The position numbers and the translations under genes were made by a program. Positions 1-5,501 of a stretch of 17,575 bases of DNA are shown here, piece by piece. This DNA comes from JAZKFT01 sp043760535 (lineage in GTDB: Bacteria > Bacteroidota > Bacteroidia > Chitinophagales > Chitinophagaceae), in NCBI GenBank assembly GCA_043760535.1, contig JAYUOV010000075.1, positions 1-17,575 on the forward strand, written 5' to 3'. The notes below the pieces were generated by a model that had not been told where the DNA came from, did not search any database, and was given only the letters and a program-made list of their open reading frames with translations. The first letter of the stretch is position 1. Every line of letters begins with the position of its first letter.

Positions 1-33
1 CAATGTCGCTTCATAGTAGTAATACAGTTGGGT
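1..33 (-). repeat. Family 2 repeat, partial copy cut by window edge
   Basis: Read on the minus strand, this segment has a CCAACTGTATTACTACTATG-like stretch followed by CGACATTG. That resembles the outer part plus the start of the core of the copies at 2091-2182 and 6221-6312. It is cut off by the start of the window, so its full extent is unknown. Confidence 0.45.
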
Positions 34-105
34 TAAAAAAAATAAATCTACAACCGTAAGCCATGCAATGTTGAAAAGAGAAATCTTAAATTTTGGAGAC
101 CAGCT

Positions 106-164
106 GCAGGAATACTGTTGGACGACATTGGCGACGCTCCGTTCGTCAGCAGGAATACTGTTGG
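106..164 (+). repeat. Family 2 repeat, short copy flanked by 16-bp direct repeats
   Basis: GCAGGAATACTGTTGG occurs exactly at 106-121 and again at 149-164. Between them lie CGACATTGGCGA and CTCCGTTC, which match the core of the family 2 copies at 2091-2182 and 6221-6312 with the central hairpin missing. GACGA (121-125) and TCGTC (143-147) form a short inverted repeat around the core. It is probably a deletion derivative of the longer repeat. A similar AATACTGTTGG string occurs alone near 9402. Confidence 0.55.
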
Positions 165-269
165 GCTTTCTTAAACCGCGGCCTTGATTTTTTTATGCTG
201 GCTTCGTATAACCCTGTCAGGGCGAAAGCCAAGCCCGGACAGGGTGCCAACCAGTCTTTAAATTTTTTT

Positions 270-300
270 TTGGTGGTAACAGATTTCGCTTTCATATTTG
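270..300 (+). promoter_or_regulatory. Candidate promoter of the trp leader and operon
   Basis: TTG at 270-272, at the end of a T-run, is followed after 20 nt by CATATTTG at 293-300. That is one mismatch from the Bacteroidota housekeeping -7 element TAnnTTTG at its usual spacing from a -33 TTG. Transcription would start a few bases after 300, at or just before the leader ATG at 308, so the leader message would have almost no 5' UTR. The match and spacing are seen in the sequence. Promoter activity is inferred. Confidence 0.55.
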
Positions 301-307
301 CCGTGCA

Positions 308-355
308 ATGAACAGAATCAATCACAATCAAAGCTGGTGGCAGATCGAAAGTTAA
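308..355 (+). CDS. trpL: trp operon leader peptide with tandem Trp codons
   Basis: This 15-codon ORF encodes MNRINHNQSWWQIES. The two adjacent Trp codons (TGG TGG, 335-340) are followed by four codons and a TAA stop at 353-355. It lies 238 nt upstream of trpE and 46 nt before a strong intrinsic terminator, which is the layout of a classical leader-peptide attenuator such as E. coli trpL. Trp is rare in proteins, so two in a row in a 15-residue ORF placed just before a trp operon is unlikely by chance. Ribosome stalling on the Trp codons under tryptophan shortage would free the downstream RNA strand for antitermination. The peptide itself probably has no other function. The start is the only ATG available in this frame near the candidate promoter. 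The symbol is used by analogy of position and design, since such peptides are not conserved in sequence. Confidence 0.8.
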   Translation: MNRINHNQSWWQIES

Positions 356-431
356 ATGTCGATGTGCTACGCTATGTTATGATTACAACATAAACTAACT
401 GAAAGCCGCGACATTTGTCGGGGCTTTTTTT
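337..431 (+). promoter_or_regulatory. trp attenuator: 1:2 stem, 2:3 antiterminator, 3:4 terminator
   Basis: Three alternative pairings can be drawn. Stem 1:2 pairs 337-348, beginning in the Trp codons, with 359-370 over 12 positions, with one G-G mismatch and one G-U pair. Antiterminator 2:3 pairs AAATGTCG (354-361) with CGACATTT (409-416), 8 bp without mismatch. A small stem (373-378 with 387-392) lies between and would bring the two strands together. Terminator 3:4 pairs 402-412 with 417-427 and is followed by Ts. A ribosome held at 335-340 covers strand 1 and leaves strand 2 free to trap strand 3. A ribosome reaching the stop at 353-355 covers strand 2 and lets the terminator form. This predicts that low charged tRNA-Trp turns trpEGDCF on. 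The pairings are seen in the sequence; the switching is inferred from the known attenuation mechanism. Confidence 0.78.
402..431 (+). terminator. Intrinsic terminator of the trp attenuator
   Basis: AAAGCCGCGAC (402-412) pairs with GTCGGGGCTTT (417-427) around an ATTT loop, with a single G-G mismatch (408 and 421). Seven Ts (425-431) follow. With the tandem-Trp ORF just upstream and trpE downstream, it is best read as the regulated leader terminator, although it could also end transcription entering from outside the window. Confidence 0.85.
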
Positions 432-437
432 ATTGGT

Positions 438-594
438 TTGAACCATGATTAATAGGAGATTAGACTGATAAGGCAGATTAATACCTGCCGATAATCAACG
501 TGCTGATTTTGAGAATCATGGCAAGGCAACAATAATAGCGAATACAAAAAAGTAAATCAGAAAAATCAGTTTAATCTGGCAATAATCCTGGTAT
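438..594 (+). repeat. Family 1 inverted-repeat element, copy A (before trpE)
   Basis: The left arm (438-479, TTGAACCATGATTAATAGG and on) is an imperfect inverted repeat of the right arm (555-594, ending TAATCTGGCAATAATCCTGGT). Both arms have AATC or GATT recurring every 9-11 nt. The 75 nt between them show nothing recognisable. The copy fills most of the space between the attenuator terminator and trpE. Its right end runs into the trpE start: where other copies read GGTTCAGACAAAA, this one reads GGTATGAAAAA, with the ATG at 593. Transcripts of trpE must therefore carry the hairpin in their 5' region. Confidence 0.75.
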
Positions 595-2011
595 GAAAAA
601 GATACAACTACAAACCACCTGCAAAAAAATGCTGGCCGATGTGCACACGCCGGTAGGCATTTACCTGCGCCTTCGTGACAGGTTTAGGGACACTGTGATG
701 CTGGAAAGTACCGACAGCCATGTGGCAGATAATAGCTGGACTTTTATAGGCGTACAAGCCATTGGCGGTATAGAAGTAAAAAACCTTACAGCCATTGAAT
801 ACAAATATCCCGGACAGCAGCCGGAACGAAAACCCATTACCAATAAGCTTTCTGTAGCTGGCGAAATAAGCACCTTTCTACAGCAGTTTGAACCCAATAA
901 AGACTGTGAAATTAAAGCAGCGCAAAGCCTGTTTGGCTATACCGCTTTTGATGCCATTCAGTTTTTTGAAAGCATTGACCTTTCATCGGCTACAAAGCAA
1001 GAGCACCCTAACTTTCCGCTGATACGCTATCGGCTATACCAGTATGTAATAGCTATCAATCATTTTAAAGACGAACTTTTTATTTGCGAAAATAAAATGG
1101 CCGAAGTAGAGAGTGAATTTGCCGTGGTAGAATCGCTGATACGCAGTAAGGATGTACCGGTATTTCCTTTTAAAACCAAAGGCAGCGAAAGCAGTAACAT
1201 GACAGATGATGATTATATAGCTATGGTAAAAAAAGGCATTGCATCATCGCTTCGTGGCGATGTTTTTCAGATAGTGCTCAGCCGCCGGTTTCAGCAATCT
1301 TTTACCGGTGATGAGTTTAATGTCTATCGTGCCTTACGCAGTATTAATCCATCGCCGTATCTGTTTTTTTTCGACTATGGCGATTACAAACTGATGGGCA
1401 GCAGCCCCGAAAGCCAGTTGATAGTAAAGAACGGAAAAGCCATTGTACACCCCATTGCCGGCACCTTTAAACGCACCGGCGACGATGCTAAAGATGAGGC
1501 ATTAGCGGAAGCATTACTGAACGATGAAAAAGAAAATGCCGAACACGTAATGCTGGTGGATCTTGCCCGGAACGACCTGAGCCGCCACGCTACCGAAGTA
1601 ACTGTAAGCAGCTACCGCAAAGTGCATTATTACAGCCACGTTATTCATTTGGTAAGCGAGGTTACAGGTAAAATTAACGCCGGTGTACAGACTTTCGAAA
1701 TACTGGCCGACACTTTTCCTGCAGGCACTTTAAGCGGTGCACCTAAGTATAAAGCCATGCAATTAATAAACCAATACGAACCCACACACCGTGGATACTA
1801 TGGTGGCTGTATTGGCCTTGTGGGCTTCGATGGCAGCTTTAATCAAGCCATTATGATCCGTACATTTTTAAGCAGAAACAACACACTCTACTATCAGGCC
1901 GGTGCGGGTGTAGTGGCTAAAAGCGTACCCGAAAGTGAGTTGCAGGAAGTGAACAACAAACTCAATGCATTGAAAAATGCCATCGCGTTGGCCGAAGAAA
2001 TTTTTGCTTAG
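593..2011 (+). CDS. trpE: Anthranilate synthase component I (TrpE)
   Basis: Anthranilate synthase large subunit, which makes anthranilate from chorismate using ammonia supplied by TrpG; first committed step of tryptophan synthesis, cytoplasmic. The 472-residue length is normal. Chorismate-binding family motifs appear in order: NPSPY (252-256), GSSPE (269-273), HPIAGT (286-291), DLARND (323-328), FPAGTLSGAPK (375-385) and AGAGVV (436-441). Near the N terminus MLES (36-39) matches the LLES element that forms part of the feedback tryptophan pocket in TrpE, so end-product inhibition is likely. The FPAGTLSGAPK form and the adjacent trpG favour TrpE over the paralogue PabB. The start at 593 lies at the edge of a family 1 repeat and has no clear Shine-Dalgarno sequence. 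Expression is probably controlled by the attenuator at 308-431. Confidence 0.96.
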   Translation: MKKIQLQTTCKKMLADVHTPVGIYLRLRDRFRDTVMLESTDSHVADNSWTFIGVQAIGGIEVKNLTAIEYKYPGQQPERKPITNKLSVAGEISTFLQQFEPNKDCEIKAAQSLFGYTAFDAIQFFESIDLSSATKQEHPNFPLIRYRLYQYVIAINHFKDELFICENKMAEVESEFAVVESLIRSKDVPVFPFKTKGSESSNMTDDDYIAMVKKGIASSLRGDVFQIVLSRRFQQSFTGDEFNVYRALRSINPSPYLFFFDYGDYKLMGSSPESQLIVKNGKAIVHPIAGTFKRTGDDAKDEALAEALLNDEKENAEHVMLVDLARNDLSRHATEVTVSSYRKVHYYSHVIHLVSEVTGKINAGVQTFEILADTFPAGTLSGAPKYKAMQLINQYEPTHRGYYGGCIGLVGFDGSFNQAIMIRTFLSRNNTLYYQAGAGVVAKSVPESELQEVNNKLNALKNAIALAEEIFA

Positions 2012-2015
2012 GGGA

Positions 2016-2267
2016 GAACCAGGATTATTACAAGATTAGACGGATTAAGAGCTGATTAAACAACTATGATTTGTATATTTTTTTGGTTACCCAGCAGTAG
2101 TTTCTTATAGCATCGACATTGGCGAACTTTATAACCCCGTAGCATTACGGGGCTTCGTTCAACAGTACTAATTATGGCATCATATTACTCATTTCGGAAT
2201 AATGAAAACGACATTTAAAATCTAAAAAAGCAATCAGAACCATCTGCCAAATCTGGCAATAATCCTT
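2016..2267 (+). repeat. Family 1 inverted-repeat element, copy B (trpE-trpG), with a family 2 repeat nested inside
   Basis: The left arm (2016-2057, GAACCAGGATTATTACAAG and on) begins 5 nt after the trpE stop. Its reverse complement aligns with the right arm (2232-2267, TCTGGCAATAATCC and neighbours). Unlike the short copies, the interior is about 175 nt and contains a family 2 repeat (2091-2182), which looks like a later insertion. The spacer between trpE and trpG (297 nt) is otherwise empty. Confidence 0.7.
2091..2182 (+). repeat. Family 2 repeat with perfect hairpin (trpE-trpG spacer)
   Basis: The order CAGTAGT, TATAGCATCGACATTGGCGA, hairpin, TTCGTTCAACAGTACTA, ATGGCATCAT is shared with 6221-6312. 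The centre is a perfect 7-bp stem: CCCCGTA (2135-2141) with TACGGGG (2146-2152) around the loop GCAT. No T-run follows, so it is not a terminator. The outer AGTA...GCATC parts on the two sides are imperfect direct repeats of each other. Confidence 0.65.
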
Positions 2268-2270
2268 CTC

Positions 2271-2289
2271 GCCCCGCTTATTGCGGGGG
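2271..2289 (+). promoter_or_regulatory. GC hairpin just upstream of trpG start
   Basis: CCCCGC (2272-2277) and GCGGGG (2283-2288) form a 6-bp stem around TTATT, ending 20 nt before the trpG ATG at 2309. No T-tract follows, so termination is unlikely. Its position could influence ribosome access to trpG or simply be repeat-derived. Confidence 0.35.
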
Positions 2290-2308
2290 TTATTCCAAAA
2301 TAAACACG

Positions 2309-2878
2309 ATGAAAATATTAGTATTCGATAATTACGACAGCTTTACCTACAACTTAGTGCATTTGGTAGAGAAAATAACCCATACCAAAGTGGATGTTTT
2401 TCGCAACGATACAATAGCCATGGAAAAGGTAAATGAGTATGATAAGATCATCCTCAGTCCCGGCCCCGGCGTACCTGCCGAAGCATGCATGTTATTGCCC
2501 CTGATAAAAGAATATGCTGCCACCAAAAGTGTACTGGGCGTATGTTTGGGGCATCAGGCCATTGGCCAGGCCTTTGGCGGAACACTTACCAATTTAAGTA
2601 CGGTTTATCATGGCGTAGCTATGCCATGCAGGCTTACAACTGCAAACTGCAAACTGTTTGCCGGTATGCCATCTGAGTTTGAAGTAGGCCGCTACCATAG
2701 CTGGATTGTATCCAAGGAAACCCTACCTGCCGAACTGGAAATTACTGCCAAAGACGACAACGGTTTTATCATGGCTATGCAGCACCGGACTTACGATATA
2801 CAGGGCGTACAGTTTCACCCGGAGAGTGTATTGACGCCGGTTGGGGAAACGATTATGAGAAATTGGTTGAATGTCTGA
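2309..2878 (+). CDS. trpG: Anthranilate synthase component II, glutamine amidotransferase (TrpG)
   Basis: Class I glutamine amidotransferase subunit that releases ammonia from glutamine and channels it to TrpE. The 189-residue length fits a stand-alone TrpG with no fused TrpD. Visible motifs: DNYDSFTYNL near the N terminus, SPGPG (50-54), nucleophile Cys79 in GVCLGHQ, YHS (129-131) typical of anthranilate/aminodeoxychorismate synthase amidotransferases, and the His170/Glu172 pair in QFHPES. The same protein may also serve PabB, as TrpG/PabA often does; I see no separate pabA here. The last codon and stop (GTC TGA, 2873-2878) coincide with the end of repeat copy C. The ATG lies 20 nt after a GC hairpin, without a clear ribosome binding site. 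Confidence 0.95.
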   Translation: MKILVFDNYDSFTYNLVHLVEKITHTKVDVFRNDTIAMEKVNEYDKIILSPGPGVPAEACMLLPLIKEYAATKSVLGVCLGHQAIGQAFGGTLTNLSTVYHGVAMPCRLTTANCKLFAGMPSEFEVGRYHSWIVSKETLPAELEITAKDDNGFIMAMQHRTYDIQGVQFHPESVLTPVGETIMRNWLNV

Positions 2879-3014
2879 ACCATGATTAAGACAAGATTAG
2901 GAGGATGAAAACAGATTTTTCCGAATAGTCAATAACCCATTTTCAGTAAAATGATAAATTAAACTGAATCAAAAAAATCAGATTAATCTGGCAATAATTC
3001 TTGTTCAGACAAAA
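2873..3014 (+). repeat. Family 1 inverted-repeat element, copy C (trpG-trpD)
   Basis: The left arm begins GTCTGAACCATGATTAAG (2873 onward) and the right arm ends TTGTTCAGACAAAA (to 3014), so the outermost GTCTGAAC/GTTCAGAC pair exactly. The remainder of the arms (about 2873-2915 and 2967-3014) pairs imperfectly with the same AATC periodicity as the other copies. It fills almost the whole spacer and includes the trpG stop codon. Only 9 nt separate its end from the trpD ATG at 3024. Confidence 0.8.
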
Positions 3015-3023
3015 TAAAATGCA

Positions 3024-4013
3024 ATGAAAAAAATACTCAATTTCCTTTTCGAACATAAAACCCTTAGCCGGGAGGCTGCCAAAGATGTGCTGCTGAATAT
3101 TGGCAAAGGCATGTACAACGAACATGAAATCACTTCGTTCATGACTGTGTACCTCATGCGGAGCATCACCATCGAAGAGCTACAGGGCTTTCGGAACGCC
3201 CTGCTGGAACTCTGTGTAAAAGTAGATTTAAATGGCTACGAAACCATCGACATAGTAGGTACCGGTGGCGATGGCAAAAACACATTTAACATTAGCACCC
3301 TTGCCTGTTTTATAGTAGCTGGCACCGGCCAAAAGGTAAGTAAGCATGGCAATTACGGAGCCAGCAGCATTAGCGGCAGTAGTAATGTAATGGAGCAGTT
3401 AGGTTATAAGTTTAAGAATACCAACGACCAACTATTAAAAGAAATAGAAGAAGCCAACATCTGCTTTTTGCATGCACCGCTTTTTCACCCGGCATTAAAA
3501 ACGGTAGGGCCTATTCGTAAAAATTTAGGTGTACGCACCTTCTTTAATATGCTAGGACCAATGGTGAATCCGGCTAATCCTGCTTTTCAGTTGGTAGGCA
3601 CTTTTAACCTGGAAATGGCCCGCATTTACAACTACCTGTTACAGCAAAGCGATAAGCCATTTACCATCATCCACAGCCTCGATGGTTACGATGAAATAAG
3701 CCTAACCAACGATACCAAAGTAATTACCCAACAAGGTGAAAAAATAATGACGCCGGAACAATTGGGCAAACGCTCTGTAACCGCCGCCGATATTTATGGC
3801 GGCAATAGTGAGGAAGAAGCTGCCAAAATATTCATCACCATTTTAAAAGGCGAGGGCAGCTGGGCCCAGAATGCCGTGGCACTAGCCAATGCCGCCATGG
3901 CACTGCATTGCACAGGAAAGTATAATTCCTATGATGATGCGTATAACGCTGCAGTAGAAAGTTTGGAAAGTGGCAAGGCAAATGAAGCATTAAGGAAACT
4001 TGTAGCTGTCTGA
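3024..4013 (+). CDS. trpD: Anthranilate phosphoribosyltransferase (TrpD)
   Basis: Transfers the phosphoribosyl group of PRPP to anthranilate, second step of the pathway. The 329 residues match stand-alone TrpD. The diagnostic PRPP/Mg loop GTGGDG (79-84) is followed by KNTFNIST, then KHGN (107-110), SSISGSSNV and the anthranilate-site stretch RTFFNMLGPMVNP (171-183). An N-terminal helical domain (about 1-70) precedes the phosphoribosyltransferase fold. An ATG at 3019 is out of frame, so 3024 is taken as the start. The gene ends VAV-stop, where the last Val codon and TGA (4008-4013) form the outer end of a family 1 repeat arm. The same arrangement at trpG suggests that the ends of both genes were reshaped by the repeat. 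Confidence 0.95.
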   Translation: MKKILNFLFEHKTLSREAAKDVLLNIGKGMYNEHEITSFMTVYLMRSITIEELQGFRNALLELCVKVDLNGYETIDIVGTGGDGKNTFNISTLACFIVAGTGQKVSKHGNYGASSISGSSNVMEQLGYKFKNTNDQLLKEIEEANICFLHAPLFHPALKTVGPIRKNLGVRTFFNMLGPMVNPANPAFQLVGTFNLEMARIYNYLLQQSDKPFTIIHSLDGYDEISLTNDTKVITQQGEKIMTPEQLGKRSVTAADIYGGNSEEEAAKIFITILKGEGSWAQNAVALANAAMALHCTGKYNSYDDAYNAAVESLESGKANEALRKLVAV

Positions 4014-4053
4014 AACAGGATTAATACAAGATTAGGCAGATGAAACCCAATTT
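4008..4053 (+). repeat. Family 1 left arm, before the GxxExxY gene
   Basis: GTCTGAAACAGGATTAATAC and the following AGATTAGGCAGATGAAAC match the left arms of copies B and C. No right arm lies between here and the ATG at 4087. Its natural partner would be the right arm at 4545-4593 beyond the gene, which would make the GxxExxY gene the cargo of a 586-nt element. Confidence 0.7.
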
Positions 4054-4086
4054 CTCTTTTAAAAAATTAATACTTAAATTACTATT

Positions 4087-4485
4087 ATGGAATATGCTTA
4101 CAAAGATGTTACAGAAAAAATAATCCGTGCCGCCATGAATGTACACAATGAGTTAGGCAATGGATTTCAGGAAACTATTTACCAGCGTTCTTTGGCCATT
4201 GAGTTTAGGTTATTGGGATTGTCATTTGCAAGGGAAGTAAGTATTCCTGTCTATTATAAAGGAGAATTAGTAGGTGAAAGAAGAGTTGATTTTTTGGTGG
4301 ATGGCAATATTGTAGTTGAGCTGAAAGCGGTTGTATTGCTCGATAATATACACCTTGCCCAAGCAAAAAATTATCTCGAAGCTTACAATCTCGAAATTGG
4401 TCTGCTAATAAACTTTGGTAATACCAGTCTTAAATGGAATCGCATTTACAACAATAAATACAAGCCTGTAAAAAAAGAACAATGA
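4087..4485 (+). CDS. GxxExxY protein, PD-(D/E)XK nuclease-like fold
   Basis: This 132-residue protein matches the GxxExxY family (TIGR04256 / PDDEXK_3 type, from memory). The signature lies in LGNGFQETIY (Gly26, Glu29, Tyr32). A PD-(D/E)XK-like core follows: Glu50, Asp68 in RVDFLV, then Glu78-x-Lys80 in VELKA, and Gln92/Tyr96 in HLAQAKNYL. All expected core residues are present, so the protein may be catalytically intact. Its biological role is not established to my knowledge. It interrupts an otherwise metabolic operon between trpD and trpC, on the same strand, and is enclosed by family 1 repeat arms on both sides. It could be a mobile cargo gene or an enzyme acting on the repeats, but neither is shown. 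There is no sign of frameshift or truncation. Confidence 0.9.
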   Translation: MEYAYKDVTEKIIRAAMNVHNELGNGFQETIYQRSLAIEFRLLGLSFAREVSIPVYYKGELVGERRVDFLVDGNIVVELKAVVLLDNIHLAQAKNYLEAYNLEIGLLINFGNTSLKWNRIYNNKYKPVKKEQ

Positions 4486-4593
4486 TTAATCGAGATTTTC
4501 CTGATTACGAACTGAATTGTTTTTGTAAGATAAAATTGCAATCAAATCAGAAAAAATTCGTGTAATCTGGCAATAATCAAGGTTCAAACAAAA
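4477..4593 (+). repeat. Family 1 inverted-repeat element, copy D (after the GxxExxY gene)
   Basis: A left-arm-like stretch (4477-4518, GAACAATGATTAATCGAG and on) overlaps the last codons and TGA stop of the GxxExxY gene. The right arm (4545-4593) contains TAATCTGGCAATAATC and ends GGTTCAAACAAAA. It can be read as a short hairpin element by itself or as the right end of a larger unit starting at 4008. It is followed without a gap by copy E. Confidence 0.7.
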
Positions 4594-4596
4594 GAA

Positions 4597-4704
4597 GAGA
4601 CCAGGATTAATACAAGATGAAACCGATGAAAACTGATCTTGGGGGTATATTAAAAAAATCAGAAAAATCTGTCTAATCTGGCAAGAATCCTGGTTCAGAC
4701 AAAA
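4597..4704 (+). repeat. Family 1 inverted-repeat element, copy E (before trpC)
   Basis: This is the shortest and clearest copy. The left arm GACCAGGATTAATACAAGAT (from about 4599, running to 4640) and the right arm (4654-4704, containing TCTGGCAAGAATCCTGGTTC, ending CAGACAAAA) are separated by about 13 nt. The unit could therefore fold into one long imperfect hairpin. It ends 8 nt before the trpC ATG at 4713 and stands in tandem with copy D. Confidence 0.8.
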
Positions 4705-4712
4705 AGACAATT

Positions 4713-5501
4713 ATGAACATCCTAGAACAAATAATAGCCGATAAAAAACGGGAAGTAGCCCAAAAAAAACAAATGCTGCCCACAGCTTTTTGGGAAATGA
4801 TGGAACACTTTGAACGGCCAACCGTTTCTGTAAAAGCATCCATCAAAAACACCACCGGCATTATAACCGAATTTAAGCGGCAGTCGCCAAGCAAGGGCAT
4901 TATCAACAGTACGGCAACTGTAGAAGATGTGATAACCGGCTACGACTATCATGGTTCCGCCTGCATGAGCATCCTTACCGACGAAAAGTATTTTGGCGGC
5001 ACCAACGATGATGTGCTGAACGCCAGAATCGTAACACAAAAACCCATCCTACGTAAAGAATTTATTATAGACGAATACCAAATAATAGAAGCCAAAGCCA
5101 TTGGTGCCGATGTTATTTTGCTCATTGCGGCCTGCCTTACACCAGCCGACACAAAACGGCTCGCAGCCTTTGCCAAAAGACTTGGCCTTGAAATTTTGCT
5201 GGAACTACACGACGCCGAAGAACTCGGCCATATATGCGATGAAATAGACTTAGTAGGCATCAATAACCGGAATTTAAAAACCTTTGAAGTAAATTGGCAG
5301 CATTCCATAGACCTTGCCGCAAGGCTGCCAAAAGACAAACTAAAAATAGCCGAAAGCGGCATCCACAGTGTAGAAACCCTGCTAATGCTTAAACAAAATG
5401 GGTTCGACGGTTTTCTAATTGGCGAAAACTTTATGAAACACAAAGACCCAACGATTGCCTTTGCCTCATTTGTAACAGCATTAAACGCCAAAAATACATG
5501 A
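4713..5501 (+). CDS. trpC: Indole-3-glycerol phosphate synthase (TrpC)
   Basis: Ring-closing decarboxylation of carboxyphenylamino-deoxyribulose phosphate to indole-3-glycerol phosphate. The 262 residues are typical of monofunctional TrpC. The TIM-barrel motifs are complete: EFKRQSPSKG (53-62, catalytic Lys55), LTDEKYFGG (88-96), LRKEF (113-117, Lys115), LLELHD (162-167, Glu164), NNRNL (184-188), AESGI (213-217) and the phosphate-binding IGENFM (236-241). The ATG follows repeat copy E by 8 nt. The stop overlaps the trpF start (ATGA at 5498-5501), which implies translational coupling with the previous pathway step. Confidence 0.96.
   Translation: MNILEQIIADKKREVAQKKQMLPTAFWEMMEHFERPTVSVKASIKNTTGIITEFKRQSPSKGIINSTATVEDVITGYDYHGSACMSILTDEKYFGGTNDDVLNARIVTQKPILRKEFIIDEYQIIEAKAIGADVILLIAACLTPADTKRLAAFAKRLGLEILLELHDAEELGHICDEIDLVGINNRNLKTFEVNWQHSIDLAARLPKDKLKIAESGIHSVETLLMLKQNGFDGFLIGENFMKHKDPTIAFASFVTALNAKNT

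Larger units (their letters stand above)
1..269. other. Repeat-rich spacer upstream of the trp leader, no credible gene
   Basis: No reading frame here looks like a conserved protein. Positions 1-33 carry, in reverse orientation, a partial copy of the repeat found again at 2091-2182 and 6221-6312. Positions 106-164 hold a shortened copy flanked by a 16-bp direct repeat. Positions 211-245 form a strong hairpin: ACCCTGTC (211-218) pairs with GACAGGGT (238-245), and inside it GGGC (220-223) pairs with GCCC (233-236). A minus-strand frame stays open from about 371 to 146 without resembling any family I know. I read the stretch as an accumulation of repeats between the trp operon and a gene outside the window. 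Confidence 0.5.

Noticed and set aside
93..311. Plus-strand 72-codon frame ending at 311
   Set aside because: Composition reflects repeats and a T-run; it overlaps the better supported leader ORF in another frame.
146..331. Minus-strand 61-codon frame upstream of trpE
   Set aside because: It runs across the trp leader ORF, the promoter and repeat-derived hairpins, has no recognisable family, and ends in family 2 repeat sequence.
2135..2152. Perfect hairpin between trpE and trpG considered as a terminator
   Set aside because: No T-tract follows, the operon continues, and the hairpin is the centre of a dispersed repeat.
438..4704. Repeated spacer sequences considered as a CRISPR array
   Set aside because: The units are imperfect inverted repeats separated by whole genes, with no regular spacers and no cas genes.
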